A DNA stretch of 64,000 nucleotides, from positions 62,001 through 126,000 of the forward strand of contig NZ_JALJFG010000012.1 in assembly GCF_023242475.1 (NCBI RefSeq). The letters run 5' to 3'. The notes beneath the pieces were generated by a model that searched no databases, was not told where the DNA came from, and saw nothing but the letters and a program-made list of their open reading frames with translations. This stretch comes from Pseudomonas sp. MWU15-20650. Lineage in GTDB: Bacteria; Pseudomonadota; Gammaproteobacteria; Pseudomonadales; Pseudomonadaceae. Positions 17,758 to 25,944 of this stretch are shown here, piece by piece (positions within the stretch are counted from its first letter, which is position 1; every line of letters starts with the position of its first letter). A program made the translations under genes and the position numbers.

Positions 17758-19458
17758 TCACTGGCCCCACGAATCACGCAAGGTCACGGTACGGTTGAAT
17801 ACCGGCGCACCAGGTTTCGAGTCCTTGATATCCGCGCAGAAGTAACCTTCGCGCTCGAACTGGAAACGGTCTTCCGGCTGTGCGTCGCCAAGCGATGGCT
17901 CGGCACGACAACCCGTGAGAACTTGCAGGGAGTCAGGGTTGATGTTGTCCAGGAAGCTGGCGCTGTCTTCAGCCTTCTCAGGGTTCGGCGAACGGAACAG
18001 ACGATCGTACAGGCGCACTTCGCACTCGATGCTGGCAGCAGCCGGCACCCAGTGAACGACGCCTTTGACCTTACGACCTTCAGGGTTCTTGCCCAGGGTG
18101 TCCGGGTCGTACGAGCAACGCAGTTCGACGATGTTGCCATCGGCGTCCTTGATCGCTTCGTCGGCACGGATCACGTAGCTGCCACGCAGGCGCACTTCGC
18201 CGTTCGGCTCCAGGCGCTTGTAGCCCTTCGGTGGCTCTTCCATGAAGTCGTCGCGGTCGATGTAGATCTCACGCGCGAACGGCAGCTTGCGCACACCGAG
18301 TTCTTCTTTCTGCGGATGACGCGGCAGTTCGAGGTTGTCGACCTTGTCTTGCGGGTAGTTGGTGATCACCACTTTCAACGGGCGCAGTACGCACATGGCG
18401 CGCGGCGCGTTCGCGTCGAGGTCCTGGCGGATACTGAACTCAAGCATGCCGTAGTCGACCACGCCGTCGGAGCGGTTGGTGCCGACCATGTCGCAGAAGC
18501 TACGGATCGACGCCGGGGTGTAGCCACGACGACGGAAGCCCGACAGGGTGGACATGCGCGGGTCATCCCAGCCGTGCACGTGCTTTTCGTCCACCAACTG
18601 CTTGAGCTTGCGCTTGCTGGTGATGGTGTAGTTCAGGTTCAGGCGGCTGAACTCGTACTGACGCGGGTGCGCCGGTACCGGCAGGCTGTCCAGGAACCAC
18701 TCGTACAGCGGGCGATGGCTTTCGAACTCCAGGGTGCAGATGGAGTGGGTGATGCCTTCGATGGCGTCCGACTGACCGTGGGTGAAGTCGTAGTTCGGGT
18801 AGATGCACCACTTGTCACCGGTCTGGTGGTGGTGGGCATGGCGGATGCGGTACATGATCGGGTCGCGCAGGTTCATGTTCGGCGAGGCCATGTCGATCTT
18901 GGCACGCAGCACGCGGGCGCCGTCCGGGAATTCGCCGGCGCGCATACGGTTGAACCAGTCCAGGTTCTCTTCTACCGAACGGTCGCGGAACGGGCTGTTC
19001 TTGCCCGGTTCGGTCAGCGTGCCACGGTATTCCTTGGCCTGTTCTGGCGTCAGGTCGTCGACATAGGCTTTGCCGGCCTTGATCAGCTCGACGGCCCAGT
19101 CGAACAACTGGTCGAAATACTTGGAGGCATAGCGCACTTCACCGGACCATTCAAAGCCCAGCCACTTGATGTCGCTTTCGATGGCGTCGATGTATTCCTG
19201 GTCTTCCTTGGCCGGGTTGGTGTCGTCGAAACGCAGGTGCGTGACGCCACCGAACTCCTGGGCCAGGCCGAAGTTCACACAGATCGACTTGGCGTGACCG
19301 ATGTGCAGGTAGCCGTTGGGCTCTGGCGGGAAGCGGGTGACGATCTGCGTGTGCTTGCCCGAATCCAGGTCCGCCTGGATGATCGGGCGCAGGAAATTGA
19401 CCGGGACGGCAGGTCCGGCCTTGGAATTCGAGGTAGTGTCGACAGTGGGCTTGCTCAT
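17758..19458 (-). CDS. glnS: Glutaminyl-tRNA synthetase
   Basis: 566 residues from the ATG at 19458 ([12 protein letters not shown]), which is preceded by AAGGA; an in-frame extension to 19557 has no ribosome-binding site. Motifs: [17 protein letters not shown] (HIGH), [19 protein letters not shown], and the C-terminal anticodon-binding beta barrels. It is a class Ib synthetase acting in the cytoplasm. It is first gene of the glnS-cysS pair and divergent from ppiB; the 248-bp gap to ppiB has no clear consensus promoter that I could fix. Confidence 0.97.
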   Translation of the reverse strand: MSKPTVDTTSNSKAGPAVPVNFLRPIIQADLDSGKHTQIVTRFPPEPNGYLHIGHAKSICVNFGLAQEFGGVTHLRFDDTNPAKEDQEYIDAIESDIKWLGFEWSGEVRYASKYFDQLFDWAVELIKAGKAYVDDLTPEQAKEYRGTLTEPGKNSPFRDRSVEENLDWFNRMRAGEFPDGARVLRAKIDMASPNMNLRDPIMYRIRHAHHHQTGDKWCIYPNYDFTHGQSDAIEGITHSICTLEFESHRPLYEWFLDSLPVPAHPRQYEFSRLNLNYTITSKRKLKQLVDEKHVHGWDDPRMSTLSGFRRRGYTPASIRSFCDMVGTNRSDGVVDYGMLEFSIRQDLDANAPRAMCVLRPLKVVITNYPQDKVDNLELPRHPQKEELGVRKLPFAREIYIDRDDFMEEPPKGYKRLEPNGEVRLRGSYVIRADEAIKDADGNIVELRCSYDPDTLGKNPEGRKVKGVVHWVPAAASIECEVRLYDRLFRSPNPEKAEDSASFLDNINPDSLQVLTGCRAEPSLGDAQPEDRFQFEREGYFCADIKDSKPGAPVFNRTVTLRDSWGQ

Positions 19459-19706
19459 AGGATCCTTGAACAGACAGGTTCGTGGCCAGGTGGGGCCAGA
19501 TAAAACAAAGGGCTCATAATAGCCGAAGCAGTCAATACACTGACAGAGCACGACCAAAAACTGCTGCTTTAATTGCCCTGGCGGTAAAAAACCACCTCGA
19601 AATTCCTGCAGGGCACGCTAAACTGCGCGCCTTGGCCGTCGTTTAGCCAGACAGGTAAGGTGCCCAGGCGCCCACACCCACGAATTCCCTGAAAAGAGTA
19701 GTGAAC

Positions 19707-20210
19707 ATGACTCAAGTCAAACTGACCACCAACCACGGTGACATCGTCATCGAGCTGAACGCCGAGAAAGCGCCGATCACCGTCGCCAACTTCATCGAAT
19801 ACGTGAAAGCCGGCCACTACGAAAACACTGTTTTCCACCGTGTCATCGGCAACTTCATGATCCAGGGCGGCGGTTTCGAGCCTGGCATGAAAGAAAAGAA
19901 AGACAAGCGCCCAAGCATCCAGAACGAAGCGGACAACGGCCTTTCCAACGACAAGTACACCGTCGCCATGGCCCGTACCATGGAGCCGCATTCGGCCTCC
20001 GCGCAGTTCTTCATCAACGTTGCCGACAACACCTTCCTGAACCACAGCGGCAAGAACGTGCAGGGTTGGGGCTACGCGGTGTTCGGTAAAGTCACCGAAG
20101 GCCAGGACGTCGTGGACAGCATCAAGAAAGTGTCTACCGGTTCCAAAGCAGGTCACCAGGACGTACCGAGCGAAGACGTAATCGTCGAGAAAGCCGAGAT
20201 CGTTGAGTGA
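19707..20210 (+). CDS. ppiB: Peptidyl-prolyl cis-trans isomerase B (cyclophilin)
   Basis: 167 residues from ATG at 19707 ([17 protein letters not shown]). It has the cyclophilin active-site motifs [30 protein letters not shown] and [13 protein letters not shown]. There is no signal peptide, so it is the cytoplasmic form, similar in length to E. coli PpiB. Its stop overlaps the lpxH GTG start by 4 bp, so the two are translationally coupled. Confidence 0.96.
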   Translation: MTQVKLTTNHGDIVIELNAEKAPITVANFIEYVKAGHYENTVFHRVIGNFMIQGGGFEPGMKEKKDKRPSIQNEADNGLSNDKYTVAMARTMEPHSASAQFFINVADNTFLNHSGKNVQGWGYAVFGKVTEGQDVVDSIKKVSTGSKAGHQDVPSEDVIVEKAEIVE

Positions 20211-20977
20211 TATTGCTGATTTCAGACTTGCATCTGGAAGAGGAACGCCCGGACATTACCCGGGCGTTTCTGGATCTGCTCCACGGCCGCGCCCGTGGCG
20301 CCCAGGCGTTGTACATTCTGGGGGACTTCTTCGAAGCCTGGATTGGCGACGATGGGATGACGCCCTTCCAGCGTTCCATTTGTGAAGCACTGCGTGAGCT
20401 GAGCGACAGCGGCACCCCGATTTTCATCATGCATGGCAACCGCGATTTCCTGATCGGCAAGGCGTTCTGCAAAGCGGCAGGCGCCACCCTGCTCAAGGAC
20501 CCGAGTGTCGTGCAATGCTATGGCGAGCCTGTGCTGTTGATGCACGGCGACAGCCTCTGCACCCGCGACGTTGGCTATATGAAGCTGCGGCGCATCCTGC
20601 GTAACCCCATCACCCTGTTTATCCTGCGCCACCTGCCCCTGCGCAGCCGTCATAAGCTGGCGCGCAAGCTGCGCAGTGAGAGCCGTACGCAGGTGCGCAT
20701 GAAGGCCAACGACATTGTCGACGTCACACCCGAGGAAGTCCCGCGGGTGATGCAGCAGTTCGGCGTGCGCACCCTGGTACACGGCCATACACACCGCCCG
20801 GCCATCCATAAGTTGCAGATTGGCGACCAGGCGGCCAAGCGCATTGTGCTGGGCGATTGGGACAAACAGGGTTGGGTGTTGCAGGTGGATGAGCAAGGTT
20901 TCCAACTGGCGGCGTTTGACTTCGTCAATCCGCAGCTCGCGCTGCCTGGCGCCAACCCTCTGACACCGCCAAGCTAA
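20207..20977 (+). CDS. lpxH: UDP-2,3-diacylglucosamine diphosphatase
   Basis: About 256 residues starting with GTG at 20207 overlapping the ppiB stop. Metallophosphoesterase motifs appear in order: [40 protein letters not shown] and LVHGHTHRP, giving the two-metal site. It cleaves UDP-2,3-diacylglucosamine to lipid X in lipid A synthesis on the inner face of the inner membrane. The ppiB-lpxH linkage is conserved in gamma-proteobacteria. Confidence 0.95.
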   Translation: MILLISDLHLEEERPDITRAFLDLLHGRARGAQALYILGDFFEAWIGDDGMTPFQRSICEALRELSDSGTPIFIMHGNRDFLIGKAFCKAAGATLLKDPSVVQCYGEPVLLMHGDSLCTRDVGYMKLRRILRNPITLFILRHLPLRSRHKLARKLRSESRTQVRMKANDIVDVTPEEVPRVMQQFGVRTLVHGHTHRPAIHKLQIGDQAAKRIVLGDWDKQGWVLQVDEQGFQLAAFDFVNPQLALPGANPLTPPS

Positions 20978-20996
20978 TGTGAATAGAGATCAAACT

Positions 20997-21083
20997 GTGG
21001 GAGGGGGCTTGCTCCCGATGAGGGAGTGTCAGTTGATACATCTGTAACTGACTCACCGCCATCGGGAGCAAGCCCCCTCCCAC
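20997..21083. repeat. REPIN
   Basis: Inverted GTGGGAGGGGGCTTGCTCCCGAT arms with a centre of about 40 bp, between the convergent lpxH and efflux genes. Confidence 0.9.
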
Positions 21084-21110
21084 AGTTGATTGCATTTCAA
21101 CCCTTGGCTT

Positions 21111-22640
21111 TCAGTGGCCCGAGGCTGCTGGGCCCGCTTTTGCGGTGAACGGCGGCTTGGCCAGCCACACCAGCAACATCAAGCCCATGAACATCCACCC
21201 CAGCAACGTGAAGTAATCGACGGTGGACATCATGTAGGCCTGGCTGGTGAGAATCTGGTCCAGCTGCGCATACGCCTTGTGCCCTGCCCCACCCAGCGCC
21301 TGTAACGCATCACGGGTGGCCGAGTCGTAGGGGGTCATGTTCTCGCTCATGTACGCATGGTGCTGGTCCGCCCGGCGAATCCAGATCCACGTCGTCAGCG
21401 ACGCCGCAAAGCTGCCGCCCAGGGTCCGCAGGAAGGTGGCCAGCCCCGCGCCGTCAGCAATCTGGTGCGGCGGCAGGTCGGACATCAGGATGCTCAAGGT
21501 CGGCATGAAGAACAGCGCCACGCCGATCCCCATGAACAGTTGCACCAGGGCGATGTGGGTGAAGTCCACCTCATTGGTGAAGCCCGCCCGCATGAAGCAG
21601 CTCAAGCCAATCGCCAGGAAGGCCAGGCCCGCCAGCAGGCGCAGGTCGAACTTGTTCGCGTACTTGCCCACGAACGGTGACATCAGCACCGGCAGAATGC
21701 CGATCGGTGCCACCGCCAGCCCGGCCCAGGTCGCGGTGTAGCCCATCTGGGTCTGCAGCCATTGCGGCAGGATCAGGTTGATACCGAAGAAGCCCGCATA
21801 ACCGAGGATCAACACAATGGTGCCGATCCGAAAGTTACGGTAGGCAAACAACCGCAGGTTCACCACCGGGTGCTTATCGGTCATTTCCCAGATCACGAAC
21901 ACCGCCAGGGCAACCGCCGAAACCACCGCCCCCATGATGATGAAGTTGGATTCGAACCAGTCCAGGTCATTGCCCTTGTCGAGGATGATCTGCAAGGCAC
22001 CGACCCCTACGATCAAGCTCAGCAGGCCGACGTAATCCATCGGTTGGTAACTGGTGACCACGGGGCGTTTCTTCAATTGCGAACGCACCACCATCACCGC
22101 AAAGATACCGATGGGCACGTTGATAAAGAAGATCCACGGCCAGCTATAACTGTCGGTAATCCAGCCACCGAGGATAGGGCCGGCAATCGGCGCCACCACC
22201 GTGACCATCGCCAGTAACGCCAAGGCCATGCCGCGCCTGGCTGGTGGGTAAACTGCGATCAGCAAGGTCTGGGTCATCGGGTACAGCGGCCCCGCCACCA
22301 AACCTTGCAGCACCCGAAAGCCGATCAGCTCGGGCATGGAGGTGGAAACGCCACAGAGAAACGAGGCCAGCACAAACAGGATAGTCGCCCACAGGAACAG
22401 CTTCACCTCACCAAAGCGCCGGCTCAACCAGCCGGTGAGCGGCAAGGCGATAGCGTTGCTCACCGCAAACGAAGTAATGACCCAGGTGCCCTGCTCCGAA
22501 CTCACCCCCAGGTTGCCGGAGATGGTCGGCAACGCCACGTTGGCGATGGTGGTGTCGAGCACCTGCATAAAGGTCGCCAGCGACAGGCCAATAGTGGCCA
22601 TCAACAGGCTGGGTGGCGTGAAGGAGGCGTTATTGCTCAT
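21111..22640 (-). CDS. DHA2-family MFS multidrug transporter (EmrB-like)
   Basis: 509 residues with 14 predicted membrane helices. The first reads LATFMQVLDTTIANVALPTI, the signature of EmrB/QacA drug:H+ antiporters (motif D1), followed by motif A (GWLSRRFGEVKLF). It works with the adjacent EmrA-like adaptor and outer-membrane factor as a three-part pump across both membranes. The start ATG overlaps the adaptor stop by one base. It is last gene of the four-gene operon that begins with the MarR regulator. Confidence 0.93.
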   Translation of the reverse strand: MSNNASFTPPSLLMATIGLSLATFMQVLDTTIANVALPTISGNLGVSSEQGTWVITSFAVSNAIALPLTGWLSRRFGEVKLFLWATILFVLASFLCGVSTSMPELIGFRVLQGLVAGPLYPMTQTLLIAVYPPARRGMALALLAMVTVVAPIAGPILGGWITDSYSWPWIFFINVPIGIFAVMVVRSQLKKRPVVTSYQPMDYVGLLSLIVGVGALQIILDKGNDLDWFESNFIIMGAVVSAVALAVFVIWEMTDKHPVVNLRLFAYRNFRIGTIVLILGYAGFFGINLILPQWLQTQMGYTATWAGLAVAPIGILPVLMSPFVGKYANKFDLRLLAGLAFLAIGLSCFMRAGFTNEVDFTHIALVQLFMGIGVALFFMPTLSILMSDLPPHQIADGAGLATFLRTLGGSFAASLTTWIWIRRADQHHAYMSENMTPYDSATRDALQALGGAGHKAYAQLDQILTSQAYMMSTVDYFTLLGWMFMGLMLLVWLAKPPFTAKAGPAASGH

Positions 22641-23839
22641 CAGCGTTGCACAGCCTTGGGCGCGGCGAGGCTGTTGTCATGGATCAACTGGGTGATCATG
22701 GCGTCAGCCTCGGCCAGTTGGCGGTCATACACGTTGGTGGTGAACGAGGCCTTCTGTGGTGCCTGTTGCGCCAGCACCGGGCCGCTTTGGTCGTGCAGGT
22801 TGACGTTGACCACGGTACTCAGGCCCACACGCAGCGGGTGTTTGGTCAGTTCATCGGCATTGATGTGAATGCGCACCGGCACCCGTTGCACGATCTTGAT
22901 CCAGTTACCCGTGGCGTTCTGCGCCGGCAGCAGGGCAAACGCGCTGCCGGTACCGGCGCCGAGGCTGTCGACGGTGCCGCTGAATTTCACATCGCTGCCG
23001 TAGATATCCGATTCAATATCCACCGGTTGGCCGATGCGCATGTCACGCAACTGGGTTTCCTTGAAGTTGGCGTCGATCCACAGCTGGTCCAGCGGGATCA
23101 CCGCCATCAGCGCGGTGCCCGGCTGGACACGCTGGCCCAGTTGCACGGTGCGCTTGGCCACATACCCGGTGACTGGCGCGATCAAGGTGCTGCGCGCATT
23201 GGCCAGGTACGCCTGGCGCAGTTGCGCGGCGGCAGCCTGCACGTCGGGATGGGACGAAATCACCGTGTCATCCACCAGGGCATTGGTGGTTTTGAGTTGT
23301 TGCTCAAGGTTGGTCAAGGCGTTCTTGGCGGCGGTCAGGCTGTCGCGGGCATGGGACAGTTCTTCCTGGGAAATCGCACCACCCTGGGCCAGGGTTTTAC
23401 GCCGGTTGTAGTTGTCCTGGGCGGTTTGCACATCGGCTTTCTGTGCATTGACCTGGGCTTTCATGCCATCGACGTTGCTATACAAACCACGCACCTGGCG
23501 CACGGTGCGGGCCAGGTTGGCCTGGGCACTTTGCAGGCCGACAGCGGCGTCGTTGGGGTCGAAGTTGATCAGCACCTGGCCTTCATGAACCAGGTCGCCA
23601 TCGTCGGCGCCGATGCTGACCACGGTGCCGGTGACCAGCGGGGTGATTTCCACCACGTTGCCGTTTACATAGGCGTCGTCGGTGCTTTCGTTGAAGCGCC
23701 CGTAGAACTCGTACCAGCCCCACACGCCCACGGCGCCGAGGATGACGATCAGCGCCAGGCCGATCAGCATCACTTTGCGTTTGCGCGGGTTGTTGTCCTT
23801 TGCTTGTTCTGTTGCGTTGCTGCTGTCGGCAGTGGCCAT
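22640..23839 (-). CDS. EmrA-like periplasmic adaptor (HlyD family)
   Basis: 399 residues: a cytoplasmic tail of about 20 residues, one membrane helix (VMLIGLALIVILGAVGVWGWYEF), biotinyl/lipoyl halves (GDLVHEGQVLINFDPND and LIAPVTGYVAKRTVQLGQRVQPG) and a long coiled coil between them. It links the EmrB-like inner-membrane pump to the NodT-type channel. It overlaps emrB by one base and follows the channel gene by 15 bp. Confidence 0.93.
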   Translation of the reverse strand: MATADSSNATEQAKDNNPRKRKVMLIGLALIVILGAVGVWGWYEFYGRFNESTDDAYVNGNVVEITPLVTGTVVSIGADDGDLVHEGQVLINFDPNDAAVGLQSAQANLARTVRQVRGLYSNVDGMKAQVNAQKADVQTAQDNYNRRKTLAQGGAISQEELSHARDSLTAAKNALTNLEQQLKTTNALVDDTVISSHPDVQAAAAQLRQAYLANARSTLIAPVTGYVAKRTVQLGQRVQPGTALMAVIPLDQLWIDANFKETQLRDMRIGQPVDIESDIYGSDVKFSGTVDSLGAGTGSAFALLPAQNATGNWIKIVQRVPVRIHINADELTKHPLRVGLSTVVNVNLHDQSGPVLAQQAPQKASFTTNVYDRQLAEADAMITQLIHDNSLAAPKAVQR

Positions 23840-23854
23840 GACAAATACCTCAAA

Positions 23855-25306
23855 TTATTCCGTGCGTGTGGCAGGGGTGGTTGCGGCGACGTTATGGGCG
23901 TTGAACCCGCCACCCAGTGCCTGCATCAATTGAATCGACAGGTCGATTTGCGCAGCATTCAAGGTCGCCAGTTGACGCTGGGCCTGCAGCAACTGCTGCT
24001 CGATGCTGAGCACATCCAGGTAGTTACCGATCCCCGAGCTGTAGCGCTGAACCCCGGTGTCGTAGGACTGCTGGGCGATGTCCGCGGCATGTTGCTGCGC
24101 CTGGATCTGGCGCCCGGTTTCGCGCAGTTGCACCAGGGTGTTGCCGATATCGCCCAAGGCTTGCACCAGGGTTTTGTTGTACTGGGCCACGGCCAGGTCG
24201 TAATCGGCGTCGCGGGCGTCGAGGTCGGCGCGCAAGCGGCCACCGTCGAAGATCGGCAACGAGATCGTCGGCGCAATGCTGAAGAAACGGCTGGCCGAAC
24301 CAAACATCGCATCCCCCAACAACGACTCGGCCCCGGCACTCGCGCTCAGGTTGAGGTTGGGGTAGAAGCGGGTTTTGCTCGCGGCGACGTTCTTGCTCGC
24401 CGCCTCCACCCGCCAGCGTGCGGCGATCAGGTCCGGACGACGGCCGAGCAGTTCGGCAGGCAACACCGATGGCACGGCCACGGCGCTGGGTTTCAACACG
24501 TTCGGACGAGCCAGCTCCGCGCCGCGGTCCGGGCCTTTGCCGAGCAATACGGCGAGGGCGATCTTGGCACTTTGCAGTTGTTTTTCCGCATCGATCAACT
24601 GCGACTGGGAGCTGGCTTCCAGGCTTTCGGTCTGCTGGTACTGGTACTGGCTGTCGATACCGGAACTCAGGCGGCGCTTGCTCAGGTCGAGCATCTGGCG
24701 GGTGCGCTTGAGGTCGTCATTGGCCAGGTCACGCACGATATGGGCCTGGCCCAAGTCGCTATAAGCCTTGGCCACGTTGGCGGCCAACGTCAGGCGTGCG
24801 GCTTGCTGATCGACTTCGGCGGCGCGGGCCTGGCCCAAGGCGGCTTCCCAGGCAGCGCGCTGGCCACCCCAGAGGTCGAAGTTGTAGTTGAAGCCGGCGC
24901 TGATGTTACGCACGGTGGCGTAGGCGTCGCCCGCGCCGCGTGGGTCCTGGTCCTTGGCCAAACGCGAACGGCTAATCCCCGCGCTGGCATCCAGGGTCGG
25001 CATGCGTGCCGCGTCAGCAGCGTAGGCAGCGGCTTCGGCCTGGTGGGCACGCGCACTGGCGACTTGCATGTCGGGGCTGTTTTGCAGCGCTTCATGGATC
25101 AGGCCGTCGAGCTGTGGGTCACCCAGGCTTTTCCACCAGTCGGCGGCCGGCCAGGCGGCGCTGGACAAGGTCACGCCGCTCAAGGATTTGCCGGTGTGCA
25201 ACGTGTTGGCGTCGAGGCGTTGGCCTTGGGTGTCGAGGCCACTGAAGTTGGCGCAACCGGCCATACTCATCGCCACCAGCACCAGGCTAAGTGCGCGCAT
25301 TTTCAT
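23855..25306 (-). CDS. NodT-type outer membrane efflux lipoprotein
   Basis: 483 residues. The N terminus MKMRALSLVLVAMSMAGC is a lipoprotein signal with lipobox MAGC (Cys18), so the mature channel is lipidated. Two OEP repeats follow (SPDMQVASARAHQAEAAAY and the C-terminal VQRYSSGIGNYLDVLSIEQQLLQAQR). It forms the outer-membrane duct of the EmrAB-type pump. It overlaps the MarR gene by 4 bp. Confidence 0.92.
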   Translation of the reverse strand: MKMRALSLVLVAMSMAGCANFSGLDTQGQRLDANTLHTGKSLSGVTLSSAAWPAADWWKSLGDPQLDGLIHEALQNSPDMQVASARAHQAEAAAYAADAARMPTLDASAGISRSRLAKDQDPRGAGDAYATVRNISAGFNYNFDLWGGQRAAWEAALGQARAAEVDQQAARLTLAANVAKAYSDLGQAHIVRDLANDDLKRTRQMLDLSKRRLSSGIDSQYQYQQTESLEASSQSQLIDAEKQLQSAKIALAVLLGKGPDRGAELARPNVLKPSAVAVPSVLPAELLGRRPDLIAARWRVEAASKNVAASKTRFYPNLNLSASAGAESLLGDAMFGSASRFFSIAPTISLPIFDGGRLRADLDARDADYDLAVAQYNKTLVQALGDIGNTLVQLRETGRQIQAQQHAADIAQQSYDTGVQRYSSGIGNYLDVLSIEQQLLQAQRQLATLNAAQIDLSIQLMQALGGGFNAHNVAATTPATRTE

Positions 25307-25776
25307 TGTTTACCTACCCGCTGGATGACAATGGCGTCACCGGCAGCTACCAGAATTTTCGTGAGGATTTTTTCCAGGGTTTGCAACTCGCCAGGCTCCA
25401 GGGCGCCGGCCAGCTCGTTCATCGACTGGGCGCCGATGTGCGGCAGCATGTCGGCCAGGCGCTGGCCGTCTTCCGTGAGAACCAGTTGCACCTGGCGCCG
25501 GTCCAGCTCGGAACGCTTGCGCGCCAGCAGGCCCTTTTGCTCCAGGCGGTCGAGCATGCGCGTCATGGAACCGCTGTCCAGGGACAGGTTGCGGCACAGC
25601 TCGGCCGGGGTGTCGACATCGAACTGGGCAATGATGATCAACACCTTGAACTGTGCGGCGGTGACGCCGTACGGCTCCATATGGGTGTCGATGATGCGGT
25701 CTTTGAGCAGCGCCGCCCGGCCCAGCAACAGGCCGAGGTGGCAGTTGCGGAAGCTATCAGGGGTGAAGTGGGTCAT
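25303..25776 (-). CDS. MarR-family transcriptional regulator of the efflux operon
   Basis: 157 residues with the winged-helix core at about 30-115 (QFKVLIIIAQFDVDTPAELCRNLSLDSGSMTRMLDRLEQKGLLAR, wing ERRQ-like stretch SELDRRQVQLVLTEDG). It is first gene of the operon with channel, adaptor and MFS pump, like E. coli EmrR. Two near-identical palindromic sites overlap its promoter (25791-25841), so it very likely represses its own operon and is released by the pump substrates. Confidence 0.93.
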   Translation of the reverse strand: MTHFTPDSFRNCHLGLLLGRAALLKDRIIDTHMEPYGVTAAQFKVLIIIAQFDVDTPAELCRNLSLDSGSMTRMLDRLEQKGLLARKRSELDRRQVQLVLTEDGQRLADMLPHIGAQSMNELAGALEPGELQTLEKILTKILVAAGDAIVIQRVGKQ

Positions 25777-25790
25777 CGAAAGTCACCTTA

Positions 25791-25848
25791 TTGCTGCCTA
25801 GGCAGCGAGTGTGTGACAAGATGTTACTGCTTAGGCAGCGAATGTCAA
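25791..25848 (-). promoter_or_regulatory. MarR operon promoter with two operator copies
   Basis: On the minus strand TTGACA (25843-25848), a 16-bp spacer and TAACAT (25821-25826) make a good sigma-70 promoter. CTGCTTAGGCAGCGA (25827-25841) fills the spacer and CTGCCTAGGCAGCGA (from 25794) lies after the expected start of transcription. The second copy has the 14-bp perfect palindrome GCTGCCTAGGCAGC (25793-25806). The copies are 33 bp apart, three helical turns, so two dimers would bind the same face of the DNA. Confidence 0.75.
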
Positions 25849-25892
25849 AGGGAATAATTAGGTTGCTTGGTAATGGGCGGCTAAACAGTGCG

Positions 25893-25938
25893 TTCTAAGG
25901 ATCGTCTGATTCTTCCTGCACCCGGCCTTCACTAGTGT
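25893..25938 (+). promoter_or_regulatory. Promoter of the sensor-kinase operon with RcsB-like box
   Basis: TTCTAAGGATCGTCTGATTC begins at 25893 and matches a copy before the pilin gene (33858) at 21 of 23 positions. Its core TAAGGATCGTCTGA (25896-25909) resembles the enterobacterial RcsB box as I recall it (T-N-R-G-A-N4-T-C-Y-N-A), differing at one place. It abuts a weak -35 (TTCTTC, 25910-25915); 17 bp on is TAGTGT (25933-25938). The predicted transcript start falls at or next to the ATG at 25945. Confidence 0.6.
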
Positions 25939-25944
25939 GCCGGG

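Noticed and set aside
22646-25801. Open frame of 1051 codons on the plus strand
   Set aside because: It runs antisense through the whole EmrB/EmrA/NodT/MarR operon. The minus-strand genes have clear domains and overlapping starts, and the plus frame shows only low-complexity His/Gly/Gln-rich sequence typical of GC-rich antisense frames.
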